Positions 12,396 to 24,100 of a DNA stretch of 64,000 nucleotides are shown piece after piece. Each line of letters starts with the position of its first letter. The stretch's first letter is position 1. Below the pieces are notes generated by a model. The model was given only the letters and a program-made list of their open reading frames with translations, did no database searches and was not told the DNA's origin. Position numbers and translations under genes: made by a program. This stretch comes from Eublepharis macularius (Eukaryota > Chordata > Lepidosauria > Squamata > Eublepharidae): NCBI RefSeq assembly GCF_028583425.1, contig NC_072801.1:66479766-66543765 (forward strand), in the 5' to 3' direction.

Positions 12396-13345
12396 TCAAA
12401 TGATTTCATTTAAAAGGAGAAATAGAAAGGGGGAAATTATTACAATAACAATAAAAATAGTAAACTATGTACAATTTAACATTGTTATAGATAGTAAACA
12501 ACAAAAGAGTGATAAACAGTGCATAGAGTAATACAAACAAAATGAAGATCAGTTACATGAAAATAAAGAGCAAAAGGTATAACACCGGATTACAGACTAT
12601 TTCTTCTCTCCAGCTCTTTACTTGCATTTACTCAGCATTTTCTGTTCAGCATTCTAGAATTTTGACTTTACAATTGATCCACTTTGACAGTAGCCATTCT
12701 TCGTTTTTCTTAGATTTCTTCTACTCAGCATTTTCTAGAATCAATCCACTTCAACAGTAGCCATTTTTAGTTTTCCTTAGATTACTACCACCTATTCAAA
12801 ACAGTGTCTTTCTAAAATTCTAAGATCAATCCTTTTTTATATAATAGACTAAACTTCGACCACGCTTCTGCAACAGTGAAACACACAAATTAATTTTAAA
12901 AGTGTGAGGTGCTTGGGTTTGAGTTCCCATTTTTGGTGGCTTTAAATGTTTATTAGGAAGCAGGAACTGTTACCCTAGCAGAAGAAGAGTCAAGTTGGCT
13001 AAGAAGAATATCTCGATATCCTGAAGACACAGGTCCCAGTGAGGTGGAACCTTGTTTACAGTAATGGTTCTAATAAGGTTAAAGTGTACAGAATGACACA
13101 AACATGTCTCATGCAGGAAGGCAGGTGTGGCAAAAATACCCCCACCCCCTTAGTTATGGAAATTGGGCATGGGATCCAATTAGTAATTTAAAATATGTTC
13201 ACTCCTACATTCCGTCTTGTAAATAAAGTTTCTTTTTGTTTTGTTTAACCATGGCTGGCTTGAAATCAGTGGCTGAGGGAAAATATCTCATACACAGCCC
13301 TCAAACACTCTAGTCCCGTTAAATGGGCTAGGTTTAAATGGTAGC
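12396..13345. other. Repeat-rich stretch without a recognised gene
   Basis: A direct repeat of about 110 bases is visible near 12610-12780: CATTTTCTG and AGTAGCCATT with TTAGATT occur twice. Nothing else could be assigned. Confidence 0.4.
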
Positions 13346-13353
13346 AGTGTATA

Positions 13354-13586
13354 CAGGGCTTTTTTTTCAGGGGGAACGCAGGGGAACGGATTTCCGGAAC
13401 CTCTTGAAAATGGTCACATGGCTGGTGGCCCCGCCTCCTGATCTCCAGACGGAGGGGAGTTTAGCTTTGCAATCTCAACTCCCCTCTGTCTGGAGATCAG
13501 GGGGTGGGGCCACCAGCCATGTGACTATTTTCTCCGAGGGCAACCCACTGAGTTCCACCACCTCTTTTCCCAGAAAAAAAGCCCTG
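13354..13586. mobile_element. hAT-type MITE, full-length hairpin with 8-bp target duplication
   Basis: The ends are CAGGGCTTTTTTTTC and GAAAAAAAGCCCTG. The octamer AGTGTATA lies directly outside both ends (13346-13353 and 13587-13594). The arms pair almost throughout: ATGGCTGGTGGCCCCGCC on the left matches GGTGGGGCCACCAGCCAT on the right. An 8-bp duplication and CAGGG-type ends are hallmarks of hAT transposons. The 233-base length leaves no room for a transposase, so it is non-autonomous. Confidence 0.9.
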
Positions 13587-14849
13587 AGTGTATATATTAA
13601 GGATACAAGTCCCCTGGTGGGGCAGGGGATCCCACCCTCTGAACTTCTGCCCCATGCCAACATTCATCTGGCCAGTGGACGAAAAGGCATGGGAACAGGC
13701 CTCCTGGATACACCCCAGAGACAGCATGATGATGCGCTGTGCTGCCCCCTGCACTTTGCAGTGGCCTGATTTGGGTCTCAAATCAGGCCCATAAGCAGCC
13801 CACATTGTCCTACTGTGAAGCACACACACTTTCCAGGGCCTGTCCATTAAGGCTACGTTTCCCAGTATATTACTAAAAAGGCAAAACATGTTGCATCAGG
13901 GGACTTCTAGTCCAGCCATCCACAAGGCTCATTGCCTTGGTATGCTAGGCTGATGGACTTCAATTCCTAGAGGGTGCCACGGCATGCTCAGCACACTCTG
14001 GGAGAAAGAAGGAAGATGGTTGGTGGAGCAAGCAATGTGGCTCCCCCGCGGCAGCAACCAGTCCTAGCAGAGAGATGCCTCTCAGCCTGAAGCTACCTCC
14101 CGTTAGCAGGCCGTCTTGGCATGCCCCAGCTATGCTTGTGCCACTAAATTGGAGCCCTTAGGGGTACCCAAGGTGATCCGGACTGCCCTTCCACCGGCTG
14201 GACAATGAGAGCAGGGGAGAGGGGCTGTGTCCCTGCTTTGCAGTGGCCAAACTGGGCCCATTTGTGTGGGGTCAAACTGGCTTATTGCAAAGCACATGTG
14301 CTCCAAGGCCTGTGTGATGATGTAACTTCTGGGAAATTATGTCATCTTGCCTCCTGGGAGTGTGCACAAGTTTGAGCATACACAAGAAAAAAATGAAGGT
14401 GAGTGTAAGGGGGCCTGGTAACCCTAGTATATATAGCGAAAGTAACCTCTAAGGTCCCTTTCCCAAAGTAGCCCTGGGTTTTAGCTGGGTGAGGGAAGAT
14501 ACATACAGGAAATGGGCTGTCTATCTGGTGGAGCCTCTTGAAAAAGAGAGTGGAGATCCTATGAGTATTTGGATCAGGCATCTCTGTTTGCCATAGTGGA
14601 GGCTAGACCAGAAGTGTCCGGTGGACCCAGCCTTTACCTGCCTGGGTGGCCCTTTGGGGTGGCCCTTTGGGGTGGGTGACAAGGGGTGTGAAAGATTTTA
14701 TGAGGGGTTGTTGCTATATGGGACTAAATCTCCTGAAAACATTTACCTGCCCTCTGCAAATGTGCAGTGCTTTGATGTCCTACTGGGCAGGCTGCATGAA
14801 CCACGCAGCCACCAGGTGCTCCAAATGACTAAGTGGAAATAGTTTAGTT

Positions 14850-14990
14850 TAGTTTATTCGGAGTTTAGCCCCCCCCCCTGCAAGTGGCTCAGGATAGGGT
14901 ACAATAGTCTTAAAATACAATTCCACAATGGAATAAATACAACACAATAAAAGAGAAAAAATTACCAATCAAAATCATATACACAGAATT
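14850..14990 (-). mobile_element. LINE 3'-end fragment, reverse orientation
   Basis: Read on the minus strand, this has the common lizard LINE end with an 'ATCCTGAGCC' phrase and flanking A-rich tail sequence. It is short and degraded and abuts the Penelope-like element. Confidence 0.45.
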
Positions 14991-14994
14991 GTAG

Positions 14995-15762
14995 ATGGCC
15001 GTTTCCACATTCCTGCCTCCAACATACAAAGACTCCACCATGTTTGGGGATAAGGCCAGGTTGCGAGCAAATCAGGTTCCCAGGGAAAACTTGTTAACAC
15101 CAACCGATAGATTAATTGAAGACAGATTGACATGGTCTATAGGATATGCATCACTGGCATGGGGCATTATAAGGATTGTTAAGAAGAACTGGCACATTGT
15201 GCAGAATATTCCAGGGTGCGAGTCTCCCCCATTGGTGGGGTTAAGAAAGACAAAGAGCATCAAGGATGCAGTAGTTCATTCTGATTTCGTGGACAGAACA
15301 CCTACTGGTAATTTGCCCTGTGGCCACTTTAAATGTGGGCATTGCAATGTTTGTGATCTTGCAGTGAGTTTGGATAGCATTACTAACCCAAAAACAGGTA
15401 GAAATTTGTATGCAAAAGGTTTTTCCACCTGTGCTACACCCAACGTGGTATATGTAATCTGTTGTATGTGTAATTTACTGTATGTTGGAAGTACTATCAG
15501 ACCCTTGAGACTTCGCATTCAAGAACATTTATCTAGAATTAGAAACAAGTCATCAGAAGCCCCTTTGAGCCAGCACTTCCAGGAAAGGCACACACATGAA
15601 CGCGAATTGCATTTTTCTGTATTACAGACCTTGTCTAGCAAACATTCTTCTGACACACGGAGAGCTTTGTCACACGTGGAGACTCAGTGGATTTTCCATT
15701 TAAACAGCCTATCACCATTCGGGCTTAACAATGAGGCTGATTTCACTCCTTTTCTAGGATAA
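14995..15762 (+). CDS. Penelope-like element ORF, C-terminal GIY-YIG endonuclease part
   Basis: This is a 255-residue open frame. It carries a cysteine cluster, PCGHFKCGHCNVC, at residues about 108-120. A GIY-YIG nuclease core follows, starting VVYVICCMCNLLYVGSTIR with a downstream R...H pair (LRLRIQEHLSRI). In Penelope-like elements this nuclease follows a telomerase-like reverse transcriptase and nicks the target. No reverse transcriptase is seen upstream, so the element is 5'-truncated. The frame is fully open. The first Met is an annotation convenience, not a proven start. The subgroup (Neptune- or Poseidon-like) is not resolved. Confidence 0.82.
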   Translation: MAVSTFLPPTYKDSTMFGDKARLRANQVPRENLLTPTDRLIEDRLTWSIGYASLAWGIIRIVKKNWHIVQNIPGCESPPLVGLRKTKSIKDAVVHSDFVDRTPTGNLPCGHFKCGHCNVCDLAVSLDSITNPKTGRNLYAKGFSTCATPNVVYVICCMCNLLYVGSTIRPLRLRIQEHLSRIRNKSSEAPLSQHFQERHTHERELHFSVLQTLSSKHSSDTRRALSHVETQWIFHLNSLSPFGLNNEADFTPFLG

Positions 15763-16066
15763 GATACAATTGGTCATTTCATGCTGATTACACCAGACAC
15801 TTTCACATTCTTTTTCTAAAGAGCCTTTGTGACCCTGACCCTTTAATTGTGGGGACGGGGATGATTGATTTAAATAGCCAATTAGCACAGTGTTCCTCAC
15901 CAAACGCTCGAAAAAAGACTTCGGAACACATTGACTTTGAAAAGAGAAAGGATTGAACGTTTATTTTGGAGTTCAACCACTGCATGAAGTAATCATTTGT
16001 ATATATATTATTAAGTGTGTGTATGAGACTATAAAGGGAAACAATGGTCTAATGGGATCCACTTTC

Positions 16067-16204
16067 TTTTTTTTTTTTGAAAAATTTTTATTGGGTTAGA
16101 ATCCATTATTTCCACATTTACATTCAATTTTCCCCAATTTTTTCATCTCTAACCCCCTCCCTTTCCCCCCCCCCCTTTTTGTTGACTTCCAGCAGCTTTG
16201 GAAG
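16067..16204 (-). mobile_element. Retroposon with poly(T) start and 17-bp target duplication
   Basis: The 17-mer TAATGGGATCCACTTTC flanks the insert at 16050-16066 and 16205-16221. The insert begins with a run of T on the plus strand, so it is a poly(A)-tailed element inserted on the minus strand. Long target duplications with a poly(A) tail indicate L1-type target-primed reverse transcription. Confidence 0.85.
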
Positions 16205-16587
16205 TAATGGGATCCACTTTCAAAGCAGAACGTTTCTCACCAAGTGCAAAGAGAATCTTGAAAAAGTTAAGTTTACAAGGGAAAGATATTGAATGTATAT
16301 ATTTTTAATGCATTTGGTGGATTTCTTTGGTTGTGGGTTTTCTCATTCATTTTATGATGCCAATTATATTTACCATGTATAAAATCAATTAAGTTTGTAA
16401 ATGAAGTTGTAAATGAAATTACCCATTGCAGAAAATCTTTCTTTTTGAGGTGATCACATCCTGATTGTGTTTGTATATTGATTTCAGAAAAGTTGTGGCT
16501 TTGGAAGAAGCATAACTCTTGCAAAACGGGAAAATTGCCAGCCGGCAAGCCCGTCGCCATCTCCCGCTGGGAGGTTTGGTGTTAACT

Positions 16588-16787
16588 TTTGACTCAATAA
16601 TCACAAATATCAAGCTCCAGTGTGCTGTATATTTCAGTTCTATAATTTGGAACATAAAAGTTGGGTTGTTTCCTCGTGGTCCCTGTGTTTTCTTCATTTC
16701 TGCCTTGACATAGACCCGGCAGATCCATCTTCCCTGGGCCACGGCCAGGAAAATTTGGAGAATCAGATAAAAACAAAATAGCTGCAC
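16588..16787 (-). other. Unassigned open frame with a signal-peptide-like start
   Basis: The frame begins MQLFCFYLILQIFLAVAQG, a good signal-peptide profile, followed by about 45 residues with one cysteine. It then runs into the Penelope tail. It lies downstream of the second V2R on the same strand. I do not recognise it. It could be a stray first exon or chance. Confidence 0.2.
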
Positions 16788-18779
16788 CTGCAGATGGGAA
16801 GCATCCTAAGAGGGGGAAAAACTACACAGGGGGGAGGGGGCTGTAAGGTTCAGAATGCCTAAGAATCCTGTATTCTTGTAACCATTCCAGAAAATTAAGG
16901 TAATTATCCAGAAAAGGGTATTTTTTCATGCATATTTTCATATCAGGAATTCCAGAAAGCACAGCAGTAGTCTACAATTAAGGTCTACTGCTACCATAGA
17001 GAATCTCCCCAGGCTGAAAGGAGATGAAGAACTAAATGAGACCATTCCTTTTCCTAATGAGTAGCTCCTTGGTATTCAGCTGAGGCCTAACTAAAATAAT
17101 GTAGCATTTGGGGAAGAAGATGCAGCCCAATAGCCCAGCACTGGAGGCCAAGATGGAGAAGATCTCCACGGCCACCATGTATTTCCCTTTGGTGCTCAAG
17201 TAGGTTGGGAAAAAGGAAGCCCAAACACTGCAAAAGACAAGCATGCTGAAGGTGATCAGCTTGGCTTCATTGAAAGTATCAGGCAACTTTCGGGCAAAGA
17301 AAGCCACAGTGAAGCTGAGGATAGCCAGAAAGCCCATGTAGGCCAGGACAAGGTAGAACATGACCTCTGAGCCTTCGTTGCACTACACTGTGATCTGGCT
17401 GTGCTGGGAGTGCATGTCAAGCTCTGGGAACGGGGGAGAGGTGGCTATCCAGGTGGCGCAGATGCCAATTTGTATGAGAGAAGAGAGAATAATTACCAAA
17501 GTTGCCAGTCTCTTCCCTGCCCATTTCATGATGCTATTTCCTGGCTTAGTAGCCAAGAAGACCAGAACCACTGTGAAGGTTTTGGCCAACACACATGAAA
17601 CAGAGATGGAGAAGGTGATTCCGAACACAGTTTGCCGCAGAAGACAGGTGACCTTCCCAGGCTGACCAATGAAAAGGAAAGAGCAAAGGAAGCCGAGCAG
17701 GAGAGAGGCCAGGAGGGTGCAGGTGATGCTCCTGTTGTTGGCTTTGACGATGGGAGTGTCCCAGTGCAGAACAAAGAGCCTCATCACCATGATGGTGACC
17801 AAGGAAGATAAAAGGGCCAAGGAAGCCAAGGCTGCTCCCAATGGTTCTCCATAGGATAAGAAAGTGATGCTTCGGGGAATGCAGTGATCTTGCTTTTCAT
17901 TTGGATATTGATCCTCTGGACACTTCTGGCACTGGTCAGCATCTGAAATTAACAGGGAAGATCTCAATGAGAAAGATATTCTGCAAGCTCAGTCCTACAC
18001 AAAATCTCTATCGCTTTAATGCCATCATAGATTTTGACTTTGTGTGTAGAATTCAACTGATGAGATTAACATGTTACAGGAATACCCATTGCTACTTTCC
18101 TGTATTGTAGTGCTATCTTGCATAAAAGTCTAATAGGGACTAAAAGAAGAGGAAGACTATGGCATTTTTGTGTGGGGGGCTTTCTTAGTTCAAATATGGC
18201 CCGTGGCCTCCTATTTTCTCTCCGGGTTCAAGAAACAAGATTTTAGAAAATCCATTTTACAACTCTTGCCGACATAATCATGGCCCAAATGTAAAGCCCT
18301 GTCTTCTTTTCTCAAATAGTCATTCCTTCTTTCCTTACCAGTTTGCACTGAAATCCTCCCTCCAGGGCACCGTGAACAACTATAGCAACAGACTTCTTTC
18401 CCCTCCACAACAGTCTTGCTGGATCCAGGTTGGCAGCTCTTGACACATGTTGAAGACGGCACCACCTCACAGCAGTCACAAAGAAGGTTTTTTAGGACGA
18501 AAATAATATACCTCTAGAGTATCCAACTCCAGATTGGGAAATAGCTGAATATCTTGGAACAGTGCATGGGAGGCAGCTCAGTTCATGTATGATTTTACAA
18601 CTTGTGATGGTACATCACAAGATATCACATCACAGTCAAAGATTAGTTCTTCCGTCTCTTCACCTTCCTGTGAGGTCATTTCCACTTACTCAAATACCAA
18701 TTTTAAATTTAAACTAGCACCAAAGCCCATTGTGGAGGGAAAATACAATGGACTCTAGAAAGGGGAGGGGGCAGGCAGG

Positions 18780-19255
18780 CATTTGCTCCTCCTCTGTACT
18801 GGATTCCAGCTGGTGAAGGAGCAGGATGGGCATTGTCATCTGCTCCATGCCTGATCTGCCTGATCTTGGCCATGTGAAGGGGTGGTGGTCTTTGCTACCT
18901 GCTCCATGCCTGATACATGCCAGGTAAACGGGAGTGGGCATCGTCTCCTGTTCTGTGCCTGACTACAGCTGGATGAAGGGGAGTAGGCATTGTCACCTGC
19001 TCCGAGCCTGATCCCAACTGGGTGAAGGGGGTAGGCATTGCCACCTGCTCCCTGCCAGGTGGAGGGAGAAACAGGCATTGCCTCCTGCTCCATGTGTGAA
19101 GGTGGACAGTGGGCTTTACTACCTGTTCTGCTCAAGAGCCCAGCTGAGTGAAGGGGGTGCGGGCACTGCCACCTGCTCTGCTCCTGATACCAGCAGGTTG
19201 AAGGGGAGGTGGGCATTGCTGCATACTTAGCTCCTGACTCCGGCAGGGTGAAGAC
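18780..19255. repeat. Minisatellite in V2R intron 4, about eight units of 50-65 bases
   Basis: Variants of one unit repeat across the interval, built from CACCTGCTC, CTGAT(C)CCAGCTGG and GTGAAGGGGGTGGGCATTG. Copies start near 18790, 18850, 18910, 18960, 19010, 19060, 19130 and 19180. Unit length and spelling vary, so the array is old or converted unevenly. An open frame across it on the minus strand is a by-product of the repeat. Confidence 0.8.
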
Positions 19256-20069
19256 CTCCAAGCTTCAGGCTTTTTTTTATTAGAATTTTCAGTTTTCTGA
19301 CTCTAGCACTAAAGATTAAGCATGATTCAAAAGGCTGTTTATTTAAATTATAGGTACATTTTGTACTGTGTTTTGATTGCTGTTGAATTTCTGTAAGCTG
19401 CTTTGTGTCCTTTCAAGGAGAAATGAAGTGAAAATGGATTCTACAGACACTGAATCAGACCTTAATATTTAAATTTCAGTAAAAGAATTCACACACCTGT
19501 TTAAACTTGTGATTCCATACAATCGCACTTCCATTAATGGTGAATTCTTGGCCTGCAGGAGCTCGGGGGTCCACCTTCCCAACTCGGACATGCTGGAAAG
19601 TTTTATTGCAGAATGTGATCGTGTTGATGATGTCGTATGCAGCAGCCAGTTCTTCATTTTCATCAAAGGCAATTTCATCTCCAGCACTATTGTTAAAGTG
19701 AACCTTCCTCAGAAAAGAGTGCAGCTAGATGGGAGAGAAAAGTTTATAGGCAGGGAGGAACAATACATGGTGCGGGGGCACATTGATTGCATCTTGTGAG
19801 GCTAGAATGTGCAGAATTCTGATCTCTGGGTTATAAAGTCTATTCACCACTCTCTCGTATTTTCTACAGGCCGGAGGAATTCTTTTGCAGTCTTTCCCCA
19901 GGTGCCTCCCAAGTTGGCATCTTATTTGATATCTTCTCTCAGTGTCTGATATTGCACAACATTAATTGTGTCCTCTCAACCCTCCCTAGCATTTACTGTG
20001 ATTGCTTTTCAATATGGTGTGCCTCCCGAACTTGCTGTGTTCTGATCTTGGGACCTTCAAGGGAGACTC

Positions 20070-20270
20070 TTTCTTGCTGCCACTGACCTAGATCCTCCTT
20101 CCATCAGTGCTGCCTCTGCTACTCTTAGAAAATGATAGGAAATGGCAGATCTGGGGTACACATTAGGGACTAATGTAGTCTCATCTCAAAGAACAAGCAA
20201 TCATATAATGTGGAAATGATACAATAGAAGAATATATCAATTTTGAGCCTCAAGGACTTGCTGTGTCCTG
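20070..20270. repeat. Left copy of a local intronic duplication
   Basis: It matches 20850-21190. Both read GACTCTTTCTTGCTGCCACT or a close match, then CCATCAGTGCTGCCTCTGCT, and later ACAATAGAAGAATAT. The duplication happened before or with the MITE insertions that tell the copies apart. Confidence 0.8.
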
Positions 20271-20274
20271 ACCT

Positions 20275-20480
20275 GGGCTGTTTCCAGATTGCTTACCTGC
20301 ACCCGGGACGTCGCGGCATGTTGCGGGGATAATGCGAAATATCGCGTTTTCTCGTGCAAGTTTTGCATGACATCATACGATGTCGCGCAAAACTCACATG
20401 AGAAAACGTGATATTTCGCGTTTCCCCCCACAACATGCCGCGACGTCCCGGGTGCAAGTAAGCAATCTGGAAATGGCCCT
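20275..20480. mobile_element. CpG-rich hairpin MITE
   Basis: Left arm GGGCTGTTTCCAGATTGCTT and right arm AAGCAATCTGGAAATGGCCC are inverted. Further in, CACCCGGGACGTCGCGGCAT pairs with ATGCCGCGACGTCCCGGGTG exactly. The arms remain complementary for about 90 bases around a short centre. Flanks suggest a short duplication ending in CCTGGG, but its length is ambiguous. A partial relative lies at 24697-24812. Confidence 0.8.
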
Positions 20481-20849
20481 GGGCACCTTCTGATAGCAGA
20501 GTGGAAATAAACGCAGAGAAGTTACGCCGTGCTGATCAAAGAGCCTAAAAACTTTATTTAGAAACTATATACTTGATAGTAAACTGGAGAGATAGAGATA
20601 GGTCCTCACTATCCGACTACATCTTGGTGAAGGGCGAGATCAGAAGAGAGAAGAAACAGGATATTGCCCTGTTTAGCCCAATAAGAGAGAAGTCAAGGAA
20701 ATAACCCCCAGGAATCAAGAGAGATGCAGCTGTCACTGCCTTAACTAAGTGACCCTTACTCCACTCCCCCCCCCCGTGAAGAAGGCTCTTCTTCCCTTCT
20801 TGCTGCTGTAGTACACCAGACATTGCCGTTTCCAACACCTTCAAGGGAG

Positions 20850-21190
20850 ACTCTTCCTTGCTGCCACTGACCTAGACCTTCCTTCCATCAGTGCTGCCTC
20901 TGCTACTCTTGGAAAGTATTGAGAAATGGTCGATCTAGGGTAAACATTAGGGAGCAAGGTAGAAGGCAAATCTCATCCCAAGCAGGCATATAATTTGGAA
21001 ATGGTACAATAGAAGAATATGGCCGTTTCCACACACGTTAGATAATCCACTTTCAATACGCTTTAGTGCACATTTATAACGGATTTTCCATGTGTGGAAC
21101 AAAAAATCCACTTCTAAAGGATAACTAAAGTGCATTGAAAGTGCATTATTCAACGCATGTGGAAACGGCCTATATCAATTTTGAGCCTTG
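20850..21190. repeat. Right copy of the intronic duplication, carrying a MITE
   Basis: This copy matches 20070-20270 but is interrupted by the element at 21022-21170. The left copy therefore serves as the empty site. Confidence 0.8.
21022..21170. mobile_element. MITE with GGCCGTTTCCACAC ends and 3-bp target duplication
   Basis: The ends GGCCGTTTCCACA and TGTGGAAACGGCC are inverted, and the interior is also largely palindromic (AATCCACTTTCAATAC against GCATTGAAAGTGCATT). Compared with the empty copy GAATATATCAA at about 20230, the filled site reads GAATAT-element-TATATCAA. That defines a 3-bp duplication, TAT. A 3-bp duplication fits PIF/Harbinger-type movement, although TAT is not its commonest target. 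Confidence 0.8.
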
Positions 21191-24100
21191 AGAGCAACAG
21201 GAAACCACCCTGTTATTCTGTTGTTTCCCTGGGAACATCCTGGTTAGGTTGGTGAGGTGGGCTTTGAAGCTGTGCACTTCTAGGGTGCATGGGGCCCGAT
21301 TCAGATCAGGAACACAGTGCATAGTGGTCCTAGAACCTCTCTGCCCACACCCATTTCCTGATACTGCCAAGGAAGACATTTTTCTATTGGGGGCCACTGA
21401 AGAACTTTTTGTTGAGCTTGCATCCCCTGCCCCAGCTATTGGTATTTTGATAGATATCATCAGTGGTCATTCCAAATCCTCTTTCTCCAGACATCATGGT
21501 CCTGATCAGAACTGGTACCACAAGAGACTGAGAAACTTCGGAAAACACCTCTCCACCTTACGCAGGATACTCCCTTCTGCAAACATTACCCAGGATACTC
21601 CCTTCTGCAAACATAAAATGTTGTTAGGCCCTGAGATGGGGAGCAGGTTGAATGGATTTGGGCAGCAGTACAAGAGACCGACAGTATAAAAGGACATGAG
21701 CTTGAAAGCACCACTGACCAGTCAAAAGAAGGCCTACCTGATTATTCCCCCCTTCTTTGAGTTTGAGAAGAAAAATATTTCATCTCCCAATTTATTCCCT
21801 TTGAAATTAAATGAAGAAAATTTTGTGAAGGAAATTAACCCAGGAGAGATGATGATTGATTTGTACATGCACAGTGTGTTAATCACCTTAAATTTCCACA
21901 TGTATTCACATCCATGGAGGAGAATGGAACAATGAGATCTCTTAGAATTTCACTTAAGTATGTTCCAGCATGCCTCCCCCAAACCATCATTCTCCTGAAC
22001 CATTTATTACAAAGTAAATCCTCCACGTCATCGGACAGAACAGCTTCAAAACTGTCTTTGTACACTACCATCTTATGCATACCAAATCCTTTTAGGCATC
22101 CACAGGGCACACAATTGGGTAAGAGTATCATGAACAAAGCCCAATGGATGTTCAGATGCCATATGTATTGAATGCAAAATGAAATATGCATTCGGTGCAC
22201 ACCTAAGCAAACTCAGAGATTTCAGAAATCATTTTGTAGTGTAACTAGATCTGAACTCCACATTATTTTATTTGTTCTATTGTATGCTTTGAATTTTCTT
22301 TTTAGCAAGTTGGTGTTTTATGATTGGTCAAATGACCATAAAGAAAGAGAAAAGAATTTCTAAGAAATGTATACAACGTATCAAGCTTGCCTTTTAAAAA
22401 ACTCCTTAATGAAAGAATTTCCTAAAACAAAAAAATAGGACGAGGTGTGACTATGGTTATCAGGAGGACCCTCAGTGTCAAAACTGAGAGGAGAGGAAAT
22501 GCTGTTGTGTTAACCCAACACAAAATTTTCTTCGAAATCGGACTTCAGATTGACTGTTACTTTTCTGCGTTATAAGAAGTAGGACAAGGTGTGACTGACA
22601 GGCACAGAGACTCACCTGCCATGGCTGAACATTCCCAAGTTTTCTCCTCTCTGCAAATCCCTTTGCTCTCTGCTTGACAATTGACAGATGCAGGGCATGG
22701 AAAGCATGTGCAAAGATGTAAGCAGCATTATAGATGTTGTAGCTGTGATCAGACATGTTCATTTCAAAAGTGTGTTTAGGGAGGCTCCTCAGCTTCTCCT
22801 TCCCTGTACAGAGAGGAAAACCTGGCCTTAAGTGCTTCAAATATGGAATAGAGCATTTAAATATCGCTTCCCATAAAGTGTCGATCAGAGGCACTCTGAA
22901 TGGATTGATGTTGTCCAGGAAATCCTCAAATCCTGGCACCACTTTTCTGTCTGAAGGACAAAGTACCATTGAGGGATTGTGGTGTGAATGCATCCTTGTG
23001 AAACACAGCGGTGAAATCCCACATTGTAGTAATGATCCATACCCTTTCCATCAGATGCAGTTCCTTAACTTCATACCAATACAGAAGTATTTGTAACCCA
23101 TCCATAGACCGAAAATCCCCATGGACAACGAAAACATTCCCTTTCTTCAGCCGGAGAGAATATATGCCTGTTAGGAATGTCCAGATACTACTTATTCTCT
23201 TAATAAATATAATTGGCATCATTTGTGTAAAAGCAAGACAAACGTTGTTCTGGAGGAGCCTGGGTCTCAGGGTCTGCAGAAAAGATTCTCCACTCTCATC
23301 TTTGGACGTGATGATCCCAACCCACATCCATTTGAAATGCTTAAGCAGCTGAACTATCCCAACAGAATGAGCATTTTCATTTGGAAACTTCTGATATAAT
23401 GAAGGAAACTTAACTTTATCGCTCAATGCTGGATCAAAGGAGCCATAATTGAGCTGATATAAGGAGAAAAGCCATTTTTTTTTATAAAGAAATGCATCAC
23501 TCACTTTTCTAAACTCACAGTGACATCTTAAATTGAATGAATTTAACTATCCAACAATTACCGTAACCCAAATTTTATTATGTCTGCAGGAACACTATAG
23601 ATCTGAATAGGACATCTGGAGCTTAGGTAAAGTACAGTATGGAAGAATGTGGTTTTGTGAGATTTGTGTGCTTGAAGTTTCCAGATTGTCTCACAAATTA
23701 CGACCTTCCAGTATACCAAACTGGAGTAATATTTTGCATAGTAAGCACACACGGCAGCACATGAGAAGATGTGGGCTGCAGTCCTCAAAAGGAGCTGCAT
23801 GAGGAAAAGCAAATTAGATTTTAAGTCCTGAATATTAAACATTACAACTTTTGATGTGCACAAAAGTACATTTCTGGAGGATTGCTCGAGTTTCTATGCT
23901 AGGAAGCAACAACTGTGCATTCACCTGAGGACACATACCTGTGGTATTTTGTAGTTTGTTAACATGTTGGCCATCAAAATTGAGTTTTGAGCAGAGAGTG
24001 AACCTATGATGGCCAGTATGTCCTTCTTGCTGTTACAGTTGTAATTAGTTGGATTTCTCTGCAGCCTAAACAGGAAGCTTAAAGTGTTCAGACTTGTTAC

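Larger units (their letters stand above)
14995..16560 (+). mobile_element. Penelope-like retroelement, 5'-truncated, interrupted by a retroposon
   Basis: The GIY-YIG frame is followed by a non-coding 3' region. This region continues beyond an inserted retroposon (16067-16204) to a short stem-loop-like tail near 16490-16560 (GGAAGAAGCATAACTCTTGC). The right boundary is approximate. Confidence 0.65.

Noticed and set aside
13338-13889. Overlapping open frames of 130-143 codons on both strands
   Set aside because: They read through the two arms of the hAT MITE and its flanks. The mirrored peptides are a product of the palindrome.
18836-19261. 141-codon protein on the minus strand
   Set aside because: It is the translation of a minisatellite in a V2R intron and has no independent support.
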